In this document: positions 25,101 to 33,050 of the stretch, piece by piece
How the letters are laid out: every line of letters begins with the position of its first letter
Numbering within the stretch: position 1 is the stretch's first letter
From: Runella sp.
GTDB lineage: Bacteria > Bacteroidota > Bacteroidia > Cytophagales > Spirosomataceae
Length of the DNA: 33,052 nucleotides
Direction: 5' to 3'
Assembly (NCBI RefSeq): GCF_027484545.1
Contig: NZ_JAIXST010000303.1
Span: 1 to 33,052, forward strand
The notes under the pieces: model-generated
Databases searched by the model: none
What the model was told of the DNA's origin: nothing
What the model saw: the letters and a program-made list of their open reading frames with translations, nothing else
Position numbers and translations under genes: made by a program

Positions 25101-25217
25101 AACACCCCTAACATTGATCCCGAATCGACCTATAATAACTCAAATGCGCAAGGACTTGAGTTGGCAGGTGTACCTGTGACAAGAACCGTTGGGGTGAACG
25201 TTAATTTGAAGTTTTAA
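22146..25217 (+). CDS. SusC/RagA-family TonB-linked outer membrane transporter
   Basis: An outer-membrane beta-barrel importer for large nutrients, 1023 aa from the ATG at 22146. The frame is open to 21966 but lacks a signal peptide there. Signal peptide MKRKLLYYKVLILSLISTLS is followed by FAQ. A carboxypeptidase-like regulatory domain comes next (VKGRVADGKGDAIYGVNIVV to VNVSLTP-type end). The SusC lead-in is VVTALGIKKEKKALGYSV. The TonB plug contains VVVDGIPVNNDN and ISVLKGATAAALYGSRASNG. The rest is a 22-strand-type barrel ending VGVNVNLKF with a terminal Phe. Energy would come from TonB-ExbBD. It is directly followed by its SusD partner after 21 nt. Confidence 0.97.
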   Translation: MKRKLLYYKVLILSLISTLSFAQNVDVKGRVADGKGDAIYGVNIVVKGSNQGTVTNDKGDYSISVKKGATLTFSYIGFAAKEVVVGNSSVINVSLTPQDNVLNEVVVTALGIKKEKKALGYSVSEIKGEDLTQARTNNMANSLQGKVAGLNISAPASGPAGSTRIIIRGNGSISGNNQPLIVVDGIPVNNDNLGNAGMWGGGDRGDGISSLNPDEIENISVLKGATAAALYGSRASNGAILVTTKGGKAGKGIGVEVNSNFVAEDLLIRKFENYQYVYGAGNNGVKPTTVQEALTSNSWGGKLDGTSVIQFDGKSRPYSAVKDNMTNFYQTGSTFTNSVALTGATESVTYRFSMNDLNNKSVIPGAGLKRNNFALNVNGNLGKKLSFVSNVKYVIEKATNRPRLSDSPGSATYAINAMPTSLGVAALKESQVTDQNYELTWSDNIYIQNPYYAAAEWKNSDKKNRLIGAFEPRFNLTDWLYVKGRLGFDNFNYRYQDITPYGTPFSTRGNYNVTNRNFTETNADLMLGFDKKIAEKIGINVLLGGNQMRQTYLNSNYGSGALNIPFFYDISNGDPSGRGIGEQLVRKRINSVYGSAEFSYNGYLYVTATARNDWFSTLAPGNNSILYPSVGASFVLSEAVKLPSAINYLKLRSSWAQAGGDTDPYNLSLYYGLSGAHLGAPLAQINGGQVPNAALQPLTSTTFEAGFDTRLFNNRVGIDFAYYTRKTTNDIVGATISATSGYGNALFNVGEIENKGIELLINYKVLNAKDFTWDASFNMGYNKSQVVSLYKDLKTIRVDENRTRTAYINHVVGLPYSQVQGFDFKRDAAGNVVHDAQGFPIQGALTNFGTGVAPLTFGLNNSFRYKGVGVSFLIDGKFGGHIFSGTNSYAFRRGLTEETLEGREGGLIGKGVNEKGEANTVKVSAQDYASRVANNIATPFVYSSDFLKLRQIIIDYSIPSKVLGRSPFKSASVSIVGRNLLILMKNTPNIDPESTYNNSNAQGLELAGVPVTRTVGVNVNLKF

Positions 25218-25238
25218 CATTAAAAAGAAATTCAGATC

Positions 25239-26771
25239 ATGATACGTAAAATAGCAGTAATTCTTTGCCTCATTGGCACATTGGGGTCGTGTACGAAAGA
25301 TTTTGAAACCATAAACGTCAACCCTAACGCACCGTCAGCCGTACCCCTTGACTATCTTTTGGCCCAATCAACGCTGTTTATAACGGGCGAAGGCGGTGAC
25401 CCAGGCTATCGCTCATGGCGTACCAACATCATTTATGCCGCGATGATGATGCAGCACATGTCATCCGTTGAAGTAGGTTTTTATCGCGGAACTGTTTATA
25501 CTTTCCAAGGAGATTTGAGCGCGGCTTGGTTTGAAAGAGCCTATCCCAACTCCATCAAAAACTTGGTCAACCTGATTGAACTTGCTAAAAAAGACCCTAA
25601 ACAAGTAAACATTCTTTCTATGGCGCGTATTTTACGCGTGATTGAAATCGGTGTTCTGACCGATGTATATGGTGATGTTCCGTATTCAGAAGCAGGTTAT
25701 GGAGCACTTACAGGGGTATTTTCGCCGAAATATGACGCCCAAAAAGACATCTATGCCGATATGCTGAAAGAATTGGAAGAGGCCGGAACTGCGCTGAATG
25801 CTACTGCTTACGTTCCTAAAACGGCTGATTTAGTATTTGGTGGTGATATAGCCAAATGGAAACGCGCTGCCAATTCACTCATGCTTCGTTTTGCGATGCG
25901 TTTGCAAAAAGTAGATGCAACATCCGCACAGGCTTGGGCTAAAAAAGCGGTTGATCGTGGCTTAATGACGAGCACTGATGACAGCTTTGGCGTTAAATTT
26001 GCGAGTACCGGCGCAGGAAACAACTCCAATCCAAACTCATGGAACATGTTTCCCGGTGGACGCGGGATTGTAACAGCTGATAACATTCAGTGGAGCAAAA
26101 CCTACATCGAAGCCATGAAAACCCGCAAAGACCCTCGTTTGTCAGTGGTTTCGGCACTTAAATCTGGAGATATAGACCCGACTAAACAAGTGGGTCTTCC
26201 TATCGGCACAGATGCTACTATGTTAGCAGCACTTCCTGCGCCTCTCAATGCCCGGGCCAATTACTCACGCCCTGCGCCTAATATGTATGCCTTGGACAAT
26301 ACGCAATTTGTAATGACGTATGCCGAATCTGAATTGTTGAAGGCAGAAGCCATCGAAAGGACTTGGGCGACCGGAACGGCCAAAACGGCCTACGACAACG
26401 CTGTAGTAGCTGGTATCAAACAATCCAACTCCTATGGCGGCAAGCTTACCGATGCGCAGGCAATGGCCTATTTGGCGGCTAACCCGTATCCTGCTACCGG
26501 TACACTTGAAGCCAAAATGGAAGCCATTCATACAGAGTTCTGGATGACAACGGGTTCATTGCTCCAGCACATTGAAGCTTGGTCTAACTGGCGCAGAACA
26601 GGGTATCCAAAATTGACACCCGTAAATTATCCTGGCAATGAAACCAACGGCCAAATTCCACGCCGCTTGCGTTATTCACAAGGAGAATACGGCGTAAACC
26701 CTGGCATTGACGTAGCCGTTGGCCGTCAAGGAGCTGATTTGTTTACGACCCGTATGTGGTGGGATAAGTAA
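25239..26771 (+). CDS. SusD/RagB-family nutrient-binding outer membrane lipoprotein
   Basis: The surface-exposed lid of the SusC pore, 510 aa. The N-terminus MIRKIAVILCLIGTLGSC carries a lipobox with the lipid-modified Cys18, followed by TKDFETINVNPNAPSAVPLD, the usual SusD opening. It belongs to the SusD-like type 2 group, seen from its helical repeats (WFERAYPNSIKNLVNLIELA, MARILRVIEIGVLTDVYGDV, MLRFAMRLQKVDA) and late FVMTYAESELLKAEA. It captures the substrate at the cell surface and hands it to SusC. Substrate is unknown; glycoside hydrolases that would name it are absent from the window. Transcription probably ends at the hairpin at 26829-26868. Confidence 0.95.
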   Translation: MIRKIAVILCLIGTLGSCTKDFETINVNPNAPSAVPLDYLLAQSTLFITGEGGDPGYRSWRTNIIYAAMMMQHMSSVEVGFYRGTVYTFQGDLSAAWFERAYPNSIKNLVNLIELAKKDPKQVNILSMARILRVIEIGVLTDVYGDVPYSEAGYGALTGVFSPKYDAQKDIYADMLKELEEAGTALNATAYVPKTADLVFGGDIAKWKRAANSLMLRFAMRLQKVDATSAQAWAKKAVDRGLMTSTDDSFGVKFASTGAGNNSNPNSWNMFPGGRGIVTADNIQWSKTYIEAMKTRKDPRLSVVSALKSGDIDPTKQVGLPIGTDATMLAALPAPLNARANYSRPAPNMYALDNTQFVMTYAESELLKAEAIERTWATGTAKTAYDNAVVAGIKQSNSYGGKLTDAQAMAYLAANPYPATGTLEAKMEAIHTEFWMTTGSLLQHIEAWSNWRRTGYPKLTPVNYPGNETNGQIPRRLRYSQGEYGVNPGIDVAVGRQGADLFTTRMWWDK

Positions 26772-26828
26772 AAACAGTGATAAGCAGTAAGTAGTGGGTA
26801 ATGAGAAAAAGCTCACTGCTTACCGCTG

Positions 26829-26868
26829 AAAAAGGGCATCTCTCTCTCTTTGGGAGGTGTCCTTTTTT
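26829..26868 (+). terminator. Terminator after the SusD gene
   Basis: AAAAAGGGCATCTC (26829-26842) pairs with GAGGTGTCCTTTTT (26854-26867) along all 14 positions allowing two G-U pairs, with a T tract inside the right arm. Just upstream (26775-26828) are AGCAGTAAG/GTGGGTAATGAG words with a diverged inverted partner CACTGCTTACCGC, another intergenic repeat patch. Confidence 0.7.
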
Positions 26869-26906
26869 GTATTTAGAGGCTTTACGCAGTTAATAACCTA
26901 CCCCTG

Positions 26907-28376
26907 ATGTTTAAAAAACAACTGCTGTTTGGATTGTTAAATCTCCTGATTGTGATAAGCGGCTATGCTCAGAATTCGTGGTCTAAAAAATTAGAAAACA
27001 TTGGCACTTTTTCATCCCCAAGAGTTTCGGATTTGAATAAAGATGGGGTAAAAGATATTATTTTAGGCGCAGGAAGGTTGGAGTTTGAACATTCTGATTC
27101 GGCTATTATCGTCCTTGACGGAAAAACAGGGGAGTTGCTCTGGAAAAATTCTGCCATTGACCAAATGTTTGGTTCTGCGGCGTTGCAGGACATTACCAAA
27201 GATGGCATTGACGATGTATTTATCAACGGACGTTCCTCGGAATTGTATGCCATCAACGGCGCCAATGGGAAAGTGATTTGGCACTTTGATACCTTGGCTT
27301 ATTCAGAAAGAGGAAAAAAACGGTGGTTTAATTTTTACAATCCCCAATGGATTCATGACGTTGATCAGGATGGTTTCAAGGATATTCTGATTTCAAACGG
27401 CGGAGATATAAAAGTGCCTGCTTTTAACCCAAATCGAGCGGCTGGGCGATTAGTTATTTTGAGTGCCCGTACCGGGAAAATTCTGGCTGATGCGACTATG
27501 CCTGACAACAAAGAAATCTACATGTCGGTAGCCATACGGCCTGATGCAGTTCATCCCAAACTGTCTAAATTTATTTTCGGCACGGGAGGAGAAACCGTAG
27601 GAGGGCATTTGTACGTTGGAACGGTTGAAATGGTATTGAAAGGAGACTTATCAAAGGCAAAGTTACTTTCTACGTGTGAACAAAAGGGTTTTATTGCGCC
27701 TCCTGCGTGGGTGGATATTACGAATGACGGCATTGCCGACGCGGTTGTCAATTCGGTAGACGGTCGAATCATGGCTTTTGATGGGGCGTCTTTTTTGCCC
27801 CTTTGGGAACGAAAACTGCCGAACACCGAAGCGTATAGTTCCATGGGAATCGGATACTTTAACAAAGATAAGACGCCTGATTTTTTTGTTTCCTTTGCGC
27901 AGGGGACCTGGCCGGACCTTTCCTGGACCAAACAGGCTATGATTGACGGTGCTACGGGAAAAATAGAATTTTCAGATTCTTTGGGATATTACCAAACCAG
28001 CAGTCCGATTGCCGTAGATTTTAATGAAGATGGCGTAGATGAAGTGTTGTTGAATGTCGATTATCAGGTTTTGGATTCCATTGGTCTCAAATCGTTTTAT
28101 AATACGTTGCTTGTCATTAGCTTTGAGACCAAAGAAGTGGTAACCCTTGTCGAAGGGATTCCGGGTCATAACGTGGCTTCTACGCCTTGGGCGGGAGATT
28201 TGGACAACGACGGATTTCTGGATATTGTCTATAGCGTTGGAACGAATCAGTTCAAAACGTATACTTTTGACGGGCTTAGGGTCAATTATATCGGTACCAA
28301 AATCCCCATGACTCCCAAACACCAATGGGGAGCGTATATGGGAAGTGAGTATGATGGTGTGTTTAAAAAGAAATGA
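26907..28376 (+). CDS. Exported FG-GAP/VCBS repeat beta-propeller protein
   Basis: A 489-aa secreted protein with signal peptide MFKKQLLFGLLNLLIVISGY ending AQ. It consists of FG-GAP/VCBS blades with calcium-binding D-x-D/N-x-D-G cores: SDLNKDGVKDIILG, DITKDGIDDVFING, HDVDQDGFKDILIS, DITNDGIADAVVN, DFNEDGVDEVLLN and DLDNDGFLDIVYS. Between blades are PQQ-like phrases (IIVLDGKTGELLWKN, YAINGANGKVIWHF), so it is a predicted 7-bladed propeller. No catalytic site is evident, so a binding or scaffold role at the cell surface is likely. It follows the SusD gene after a terminator and precedes the large ASPIC lipoprotein by 15 nt, with which it must be co-transcribed. How it obtains a promoter is not clear. 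Confidence 0.88.
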   Translation: MFKKQLLFGLLNLLIVISGYAQNSWSKKLENIGTFSSPRVSDLNKDGVKDIILGAGRLEFEHSDSAIIVLDGKTGELLWKNSAIDQMFGSAALQDITKDGIDDVFINGRSSELYAINGANGKVIWHFDTLAYSERGKKRWFNFYNPQWIHDVDQDGFKDILISNGGDIKVPAFNPNRAAGRLVILSARTGKILADATMPDNKEIYMSVAIRPDAVHPKLSKFIFGTGGETVGGHLYVGTVEMVLKGDLSKAKLLSTCEQKGFIAPPAWVDITNDGIADAVVNSVDGRIMAFDGASFLPLWERKLPNTEAYSSMGIGYFNKDKTPDFFVSFAQGTWPDLSWTKQAMIDGATGKIEFSDSLGYYQTSSPIAVDFNEDGVDEVLLNVDYQVLDSIGLKSFYNTLLVISFETKEVVTLVEGIPGHNVASTPWAGDLDNDGFLDIVYSVGTNQFKTYTFDGLRVNYIGTKIPMTPKHQWGAYMGSEYDGVFKKK

Positions 28377-28391
28377 TGATACAAGTTTATT

Positions 28392-31300
28392 ATGTTGAAA
28401 AATAACTGCCTGCCTTATCTCTGCTTTCTTTTCATTTTAGGAGCCTGCTCTCATGAAGACTCCGTCTTTAAAAAATTAAATTCGAGTGATACCAACATTA
28501 CGTTCGTCAACAAAATTGAAGAAACGGAGAAAGACAATGTGCTCAATTACGAATATTTCTATAACGGCGGCGGGGTAGCTGCCGCTGATTTTAATAACGA
28601 TGGTTTGACGGATTTGTATTTTACTGCCAATCAGGGAGAAGATAAATTATACCTTAACAAAGGAGATCTCAAATTTGAAGATATTACCAAAATGGCGGGG
28701 ATTACGTGGAACGGCGAATGGAAAACAGGCGTAACCGTAGTGGATATCAACAACGACGGTTGGCAAGATATTTACGTCTCTGTTTCGGGAAATATCGATC
28801 ATCCGGAACTGCGCCGAAATAAATTGTACATCAATAGCCCCCCGACCCCCAATGGGGGGGTAAAGTTTATTGAAAAAGCGGCTGAATATGGCCTTGATTT
28901 AAACACGTACACAACTCAAACCGCTTTTTTTGATTACGATAACGACGGCGATTTGGACGCCTATGTGCTCAATCACAACGTCAAAGACTTTAAACGGTTT
29001 GATGTGGGTGCAGTTCATTTCATGCGCGATTCACTGGCTGGGCATCGATTGATGCGCAATGATAACGGGAAGTTTGCGGATGTGAGTGTTCAGGCAGGCA
29101 TCAAAGGAAATCCCATTGGCTTTGGTTTGGGGATTTCAACGGCAGACGTCAATGGCGACGGTTGGATGGATATTTACGTTTCCAACGACTACATTGAAAA
29201 CGATTACCTCTACATCAATAACGGCGACGGTACTTTTACTGACCAAATAGCCGAAGCGACCAATCACGTCAGTTATTTTTCCATGGGCAATGACATTGGC
29301 GATGTCAACAACGATTTATTGCCCGACATCATCACGATGGATATGTTGCCGGAAGATAATAAACGCCAGAAATTGCTCTTCGGGCCTGATAAATATGAAG
29401 CTTATTTGTCGATGCTGCGCAATGGGTTGCATAATCAGACGATGCGGAATATGTTGCAGTTGAACCTCACCCCCTTGCCCCCTCTCCTTTCAGGAGAAGG
29501 GGAATTAAACCCTCTCCTGAAAGGAGAGGGCAGGGTGAGGTTTTCCGAAATCGGTCAGCTTGCGGGCATTTCCAATACCGATTGGTCGTGGTCGGCGTTG
29601 TTGGCCGATTACGACAATGATGGCTTTCAGGATTTGTTTATCACCAATGGCTATTTGCGTGATTATACCAACAATGATTTTGTCAAATATTACGCCGAAA
29701 TCGGGGAGAACAACAACCAAAGTGTGTTGGAAGTCATCAAAAAAATGCCTTCGACGAAAACGCCCAATTACATTTTTAGAAATAATCAAAACCTGACGTT
29801 CTCCAACAAACAAACCGAATGGGGATTTGATACACCCGTGATTTCAAACGGAGCTGTTTATGCAGATTTGGATAACGACGGAGATTTGGAAATCGTCACC
29901 AACAACATCAACGAACCTGCTTACATCCATAAAAATTTGAGTAGTGAAGCAGGGAAAACCAATTACCTCAACATCCAACTTCCTTCTTCAAAATCCATAA
30001 CGGGAACAAAAATCTACGCTTACAGCGGAGAATTGCAGCAATACCGTGCCTTTACGCCCACGCACGGGTACGAAAGCAGCATGATGATACCTGTCCATTT
30101 TGGCTTGGGAATCCACAAAATAGTGGATAGTTTGGTGGTGATTTGGCCCGATGGCAAAGCGCAAAAGTTGACGAACGTAGCCTCAAATCAACTTCTGAAA
30201 CTCACGTATGCACCTAATACCACATGGAGTCGACCCACGACAAAGCCTCTATTTGAAGAAACAAACAGCCTTGTTTTTGAACATAAGCAAATGCCGGTCA
30301 ATGATTTCAGTCGTCAGTTGTTGTTGCCGCACATGTATTCGTACCAAGGCCCTCGGATGACCAAAGGAGATGTGAATAAAGACGGGTTGGAAGATGTCTA
30401 TATTGGCGGGGGAAAAGGACAGCCCGGTGAGTTATTTTTGCAACAAAAAGGCAGGAATGGTTCGTCGTTACAATTTGTAAAAAAAGAACAACCTGCTTTT
30501 AAACAGGACGAATTATGCACTGATACAGACGCCGTATTTTTTGATGTGGACAAAGACGGGGATTTGGATTTGTACGTCACGAGTGGTGGTTATGAGTATC
30601 TTCCCAGTGATTTGATGCTGCAAAATCGCCTGTATCTCAACGACGGGAAAGGCAATTTTGCCAAAGATTTTGAACGGCTTGTGCCCGAAAATTTTGCGGA
30701 CAGTAATGTCGAACTCATTGATTTTGACCGTGATGGAGACCAAGACTTGTTTGTGTGTGGCTCTGCCGTTCCGCAGGAATACCCGCGGTTTAATCCAAGC
30801 CGTTTGTATCGCAACGACAGTGGAAAGTTTACGAAAGTAGTTAATCCCGAGTTTGAAAATGTAGGGGTTTTGACCGATGCCTGTGTAATTGACTTTGATA
30901 AAGACGGTTACGACGATATCGTAGCCGTGGGAGAATGGACGTCTATCATTCGATTGAAAAATGAGAAAGGTGTTTTCAGAAAAGTGAGCGATGCATTGGA
31001 CAAAACCACGGGTTTTTGGCAAAGCATTACTGCCGCTGATTTTGACAACGATGGTGATAAAGATTTGATAGCTGGAAACTATGGATTGAATACACAATGG
31101 AAAGCGTCTCCTGAGTTGCCAATGAGTTTGAATGCCGATGATTTTGACGGAAATGGCCGTTTAGACCCCATTCTTTCTTATTTTATTCAGGGAAAAAGTT
31201 ACCCGGCGTATAGTAAAGACGAGCTTTCGGACCAATTGGTGCCGTTGAAAAAAGCCTACACGAGCCACGAAAGTTATGCTTCAGCTACTACGGAGGATGT

Positions 31301-31700
31301 GTTAGCGATTTTTAAAGATAAAAAACCTCAAAAACAGGAAATCAATACGCTTTCGACGACCTATTTTGTCAACAATAACGGCACTTTTGAACCGAAAGCC
31401 TTACCGATTGAAGCTCAATTTTCCCCGATTTATGCCATTCTCTCCGAGGACTTGAACGGGGATGGTTTTAAAGATTTGATACTGGCAGGCAACCAAACGC
31501 GCGGTCGAGTCAGGATGGGGAATATAGATGCCAACTACGGTCAAGTTTTCCTGAATGACAAAAAAGGAGGGTTTAGGTATCTGCCGCAGAGTCAATCGGG
31601 ATTGTACGTAAAAGGAGAAGTGAGAGGAATGGTGATGATTGGTAATCAGTTGATTGTGGGTAAAAACAACGCTAAAGCGATGGTGTATTCGAAGAAATAG
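28392..31700 (+). CDS. FG-GAP/VCBS repeat lipoprotein with ASPIC/UnbV domain
   Basis: A 1102-aa protein of the CRTAC1/UnbV kind. Signal peptide and lipobox: MLKNNCLPYLCFLFILGAC, lipidated at Cys19. Dense calcium-binding FG-GAP blades cover residues ~55-350 (ADFNNDGLTDLYFT, VDINNDGWQDIYVS, FDYDNDGDLDAYVL, ADVNGDGWMDIYVS). An ASPIC/UnbV domain at ~530-620 includes LQQYRAFTPTHGYESS and SLVVIWPDGKAQKL. A second propeller follows (FFDVDKDGDLDLYVT, IDFDRDGDQDLFVC, ADFDNDGDKDLIAG). Two stretches are out of pattern: residues 148-159 (NSPPTPNGGVKF) and ~360-383 (TPLPPLLSGEGE and GRVRF), both coded by inserted palindromes. The gene overlaps the end of the converging AraC gene by 29 bp. Function is probably glycan or protein binding at the surface. 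Confidence 0.92.
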   Translation: MLKNNCLPYLCFLFILGACSHEDSVFKKLNSSDTNITFVNKIEETEKDNVLNYEYFYNGGGVAAADFNNDGLTDLYFTANQGEDKLYLNKGDLKFEDITKMAGITWNGEWKTGVTVVDINNDGWQDIYVSVSGNIDHPELRRNKLYINSPPTPNGGVKFIEKAAEYGLDLNTYTTQTAFFDYDNDGDLDAYVLNHNVKDFKRFDVGAVHFMRDSLAGHRLMRNDNGKFADVSVQAGIKGNPIGFGLGISTADVNGDGWMDIYVSNDYIENDYLYINNGDGTFTDQIAEATNHVSYFSMGNDIGDVNNDLLPDIITMDMLPEDNKRQKLLFGPDKYEAYLSMLRNGLHNQTMRNMLQLNLTPLPPLLSGEGELNPLLKGEGRVRFSEIGQLAGISNTDWSWSALLADYDNDGFQDLFITNGYLRDYTNNDFVKYYAEIGENNNQSVLEVIKKMPSTKTPNYIFRNNQNLTFSNKQTEWGFDTPVISNGAVYADLDNDGDLEIVTNNINEPAYIHKNLSSEAGKTNYLNIQLPSSKSITGTKIYAYSGELQQYRAFTPTHGYESSMMIPVHFGLGIHKIVDSLVVIWPDGKAQKLTNVASNQLLKLTYAPNTTWSRPTTKPLFEETNSLVFEHKQMPVNDFSRQLLLPHMYSYQGPRMTKGDVNKDGLEDVYIGGGKGQPGELFLQQKGRNGSSLQFVKKEQPAFKQDELCTDTDAVFFDVDKDGDLDLYVTSGGYEYLPSDLMLQNRLYLNDGKGNFAKDFERLVPENFADSNVELIDFDRDGDQDLFVCGSAVPQEYPRFNPSRLYRNDSGKFTKVVNPEFENVGVLTDACVIDFDKDGYDDIVAVGEWTSIIRLKNEKGVFRKVSDALDKTTGFWQSITAADFDNDGDKDLIAGNYGLNTQWKASPELPMSLNADDFDGNGRLDPILSYFIQGKSYPAYSKDELSDQLVPLKKAYTSHESYASATTEDVLAIFKDKKPQKQEINTLSTTYFVNNNGTFEPKALPIEAQFSPIYAILSEDLNGDGFKDLILAGNQTRGRVRMGNIDANYGQVFLNDKKGGFRYLPQSQSGLYVKGEVRGMVMIGNQLIVGKNNAKAMVYSKK
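28838..28861. repeat. C/G palindrome read in frame (first insert)
   Basis: C6-GA-C5-AAT-G7-T forms a hairpin with ACCCCC (28845-28850) against GGGGGGT (28855-28861). It encodes SPPTPNGGV within LYINSPPTPNGGVKF. Other blades of the same protein have LYINNGDGTF at the equivalent spot, so the palindrome sits exactly in a blade loop. Confidence 0.7.
29463..29542. repeat. 80-bp palindromic element read in frame (second insert)
   Basis: The outer arms AACCTCACCC (29463-29472) and GGGTGAGGTT (29533-29542) are perfect inverses. Inside, CTCTCCTTTCAGGAGA-type sequence is mirrored by TCTCCTGAAAGGAGAG, giving a long near-perfect cruciform. All codons are open: it encodes TPLPPLLSGEGELNPLLKGE and continues GRVR before FSEIGQLAG. 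It looks like a dispersed palindromic repeat unit that landed in a loop between blades. Confidence 0.9.
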
Positions 31701-32587
31701 GGGCTTCTTTGGGCTTGACGGGATTCACTCCTTTGAGTTTCCATTTCTGATAATCCATGGGAGTCATTTTCTGGATTTTCTTAAACTGTTGATTGAAATA
31801 CGATTGATTATTAAAACCTGATTCAAAAAAGGCATCAGTCACGCTTTGGCCGTTGCGCAGTACTTTACAGGCGTGAGAAACACGCACTTCGTTCAGGAAT
31901 CGGGTAAAGTGTTTTAAAGTTCGGCTCTTGAAATAGCGGCAAAACGACGACTCCGTCATGTTCGCTACTTTGGCCACGTCGGCAATGGTAATGGTGTCGG
32001 CAAAGTGTTTGTAAACGTATTCATTGACCCGCACCATTCGGTCTTCGTCTTGGGTGTGGTCGTAGAAATAATCTTTGGGAGTTAGGTAGTCAAATTCAGC
32101 AGTTTCGGCCAGTTCTGTCAACACATCCAACAGCGAGATCAATTTACGGGTATCATTCAGGTAGTGCATTTTATGCAGCGATTCACTCACCTTTTTCTAT
32201 ACTGGTTTTGTGAAATTTCAACCCTCTTTTGGCTTTTGACAGCAGCGTTTGGATAGGTTTCAGTTCGGGTTTTAGAATGAAATCATTTCCCAGAAAAGTA
32301 TCCGTAAACTGAACAATGAGCCCAAAAGGAGCTATTTCGGGATGCTGGCGGATAAATTCTTTACTTTCCTGCAAAACATGGGGAAAATTAGCCCCTAACA
32401 GGACCAAATCTCCTTCTTCGAACTCCTGAAAACCTTCTCCAATAACCGCACTTGTTTTGCCTTCCATAAAATAAATTAACTCTATTTCAGGATGATAGTG
32501 CCAACGGGTAGTCAGACCAAAAGGCTCCAATTTAAACACAAAAGAACGGTTGGCTTGGGGTTGAATAAGTCGATAAGAGGGTTCCAT
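31672..32587 (-). pseudogene. AraC-family regulator split by a one-base frameshift
   Basis: Two frames make one AraC protein of about 304 aa. The first, 32587 to 32183, has the cupin sensor (TRWHYHPEIELIYFMEGKTS, FEEGDLVLLGANFPHVL) and stops after KTSIEKGE. The second, 32190 to 31672, opens with a GTG in a different frame. It carries LHKMHYLNDTRKLISLLDVL and both helix-turn-helix units (TIADVAKVANMTESSFCRYF, VTDAFFESGFNNQSYFNQQF). Losing one base from the T5 run at 32192-32196 would join them as KTSIEKVSESLHKMHY. It might be a real pseudogene, an assembly error or slippage-dependent expression. Position opposite the SusCD/FG-GAP cluster makes it the candidate regulator. Its 3' end overlaps the ASPIC gene by 29 bp. 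Confidence 0.85.
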
Positions 32588-32604
32588 ATAAAATAAGCTA
32601 GGTG

Positions 32605-33050
32605 TTAAATCACTACTTTTCTGAATGTCCTAGGCGATACTTTCTTACGGGTTGTAAAACACCTGTTGAAGTTAGTGAAACTATTAAATCCTACATCCTC
32701 GGCAATTTCAGCAATCGGATTGGTTGTTTCAAGTAGCAATTGACAAGCATGATTTATTCGCAAATCGTTTACGTACTCTGTTAGGGTTCGACCTGTGTTT
32801 TTCTTAAAATACCTACAAAAAGAAGCTTCATTCATGCAGGCGATATCAGCTATTTTATGGAGTGTAAGTTCATCCCTAAAATGGGCATGAATATGACCAA
32901 ACACATTTTGCATCCGTTTTTCGTTCTCATGGCTTATACTTAACTCACAGAGGTTTGCAAAACCAATTTTGGAGTTTTGATGATTTGAAAGTTTGTATTT
33001 ATCAAAGATTTTAATTTATCTCTATAGCTGCCAATATCGGCAAAAAAGTC
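32605..33050 (-). pseudogene. Second AraC regulator, C-terminal part, apparently frame-disrupted and cut by the window edge
   Basis: The clean part (32913 to 32605, 102 aa) holds the whole AraC DNA-binding domain: TLHKIADIACMNEASFCRYF and IAEIAEDVGFNSFTNFNRCF, ending VSPRTFRKVVI. Similarity continues upstream of the first ATG without any start codon (KIGFANLCELSISHENEKRM, like the linker of the intact paralog at 7988-8836) to a stop at 33016-33018. Beyond it, the frame from the window edge reads DFFADIGSYRDKLKSLI. A 17-bp unit is bounded by two GATAAA copies on the minus strand (33015-33020 and 32998-33003). Removing it would join the frames as SYRDKYKLSNHQNS. I infer a small duplication or insertion that broke the gene; the sensor domain lies outside the window. 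Confidence 0.6.
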
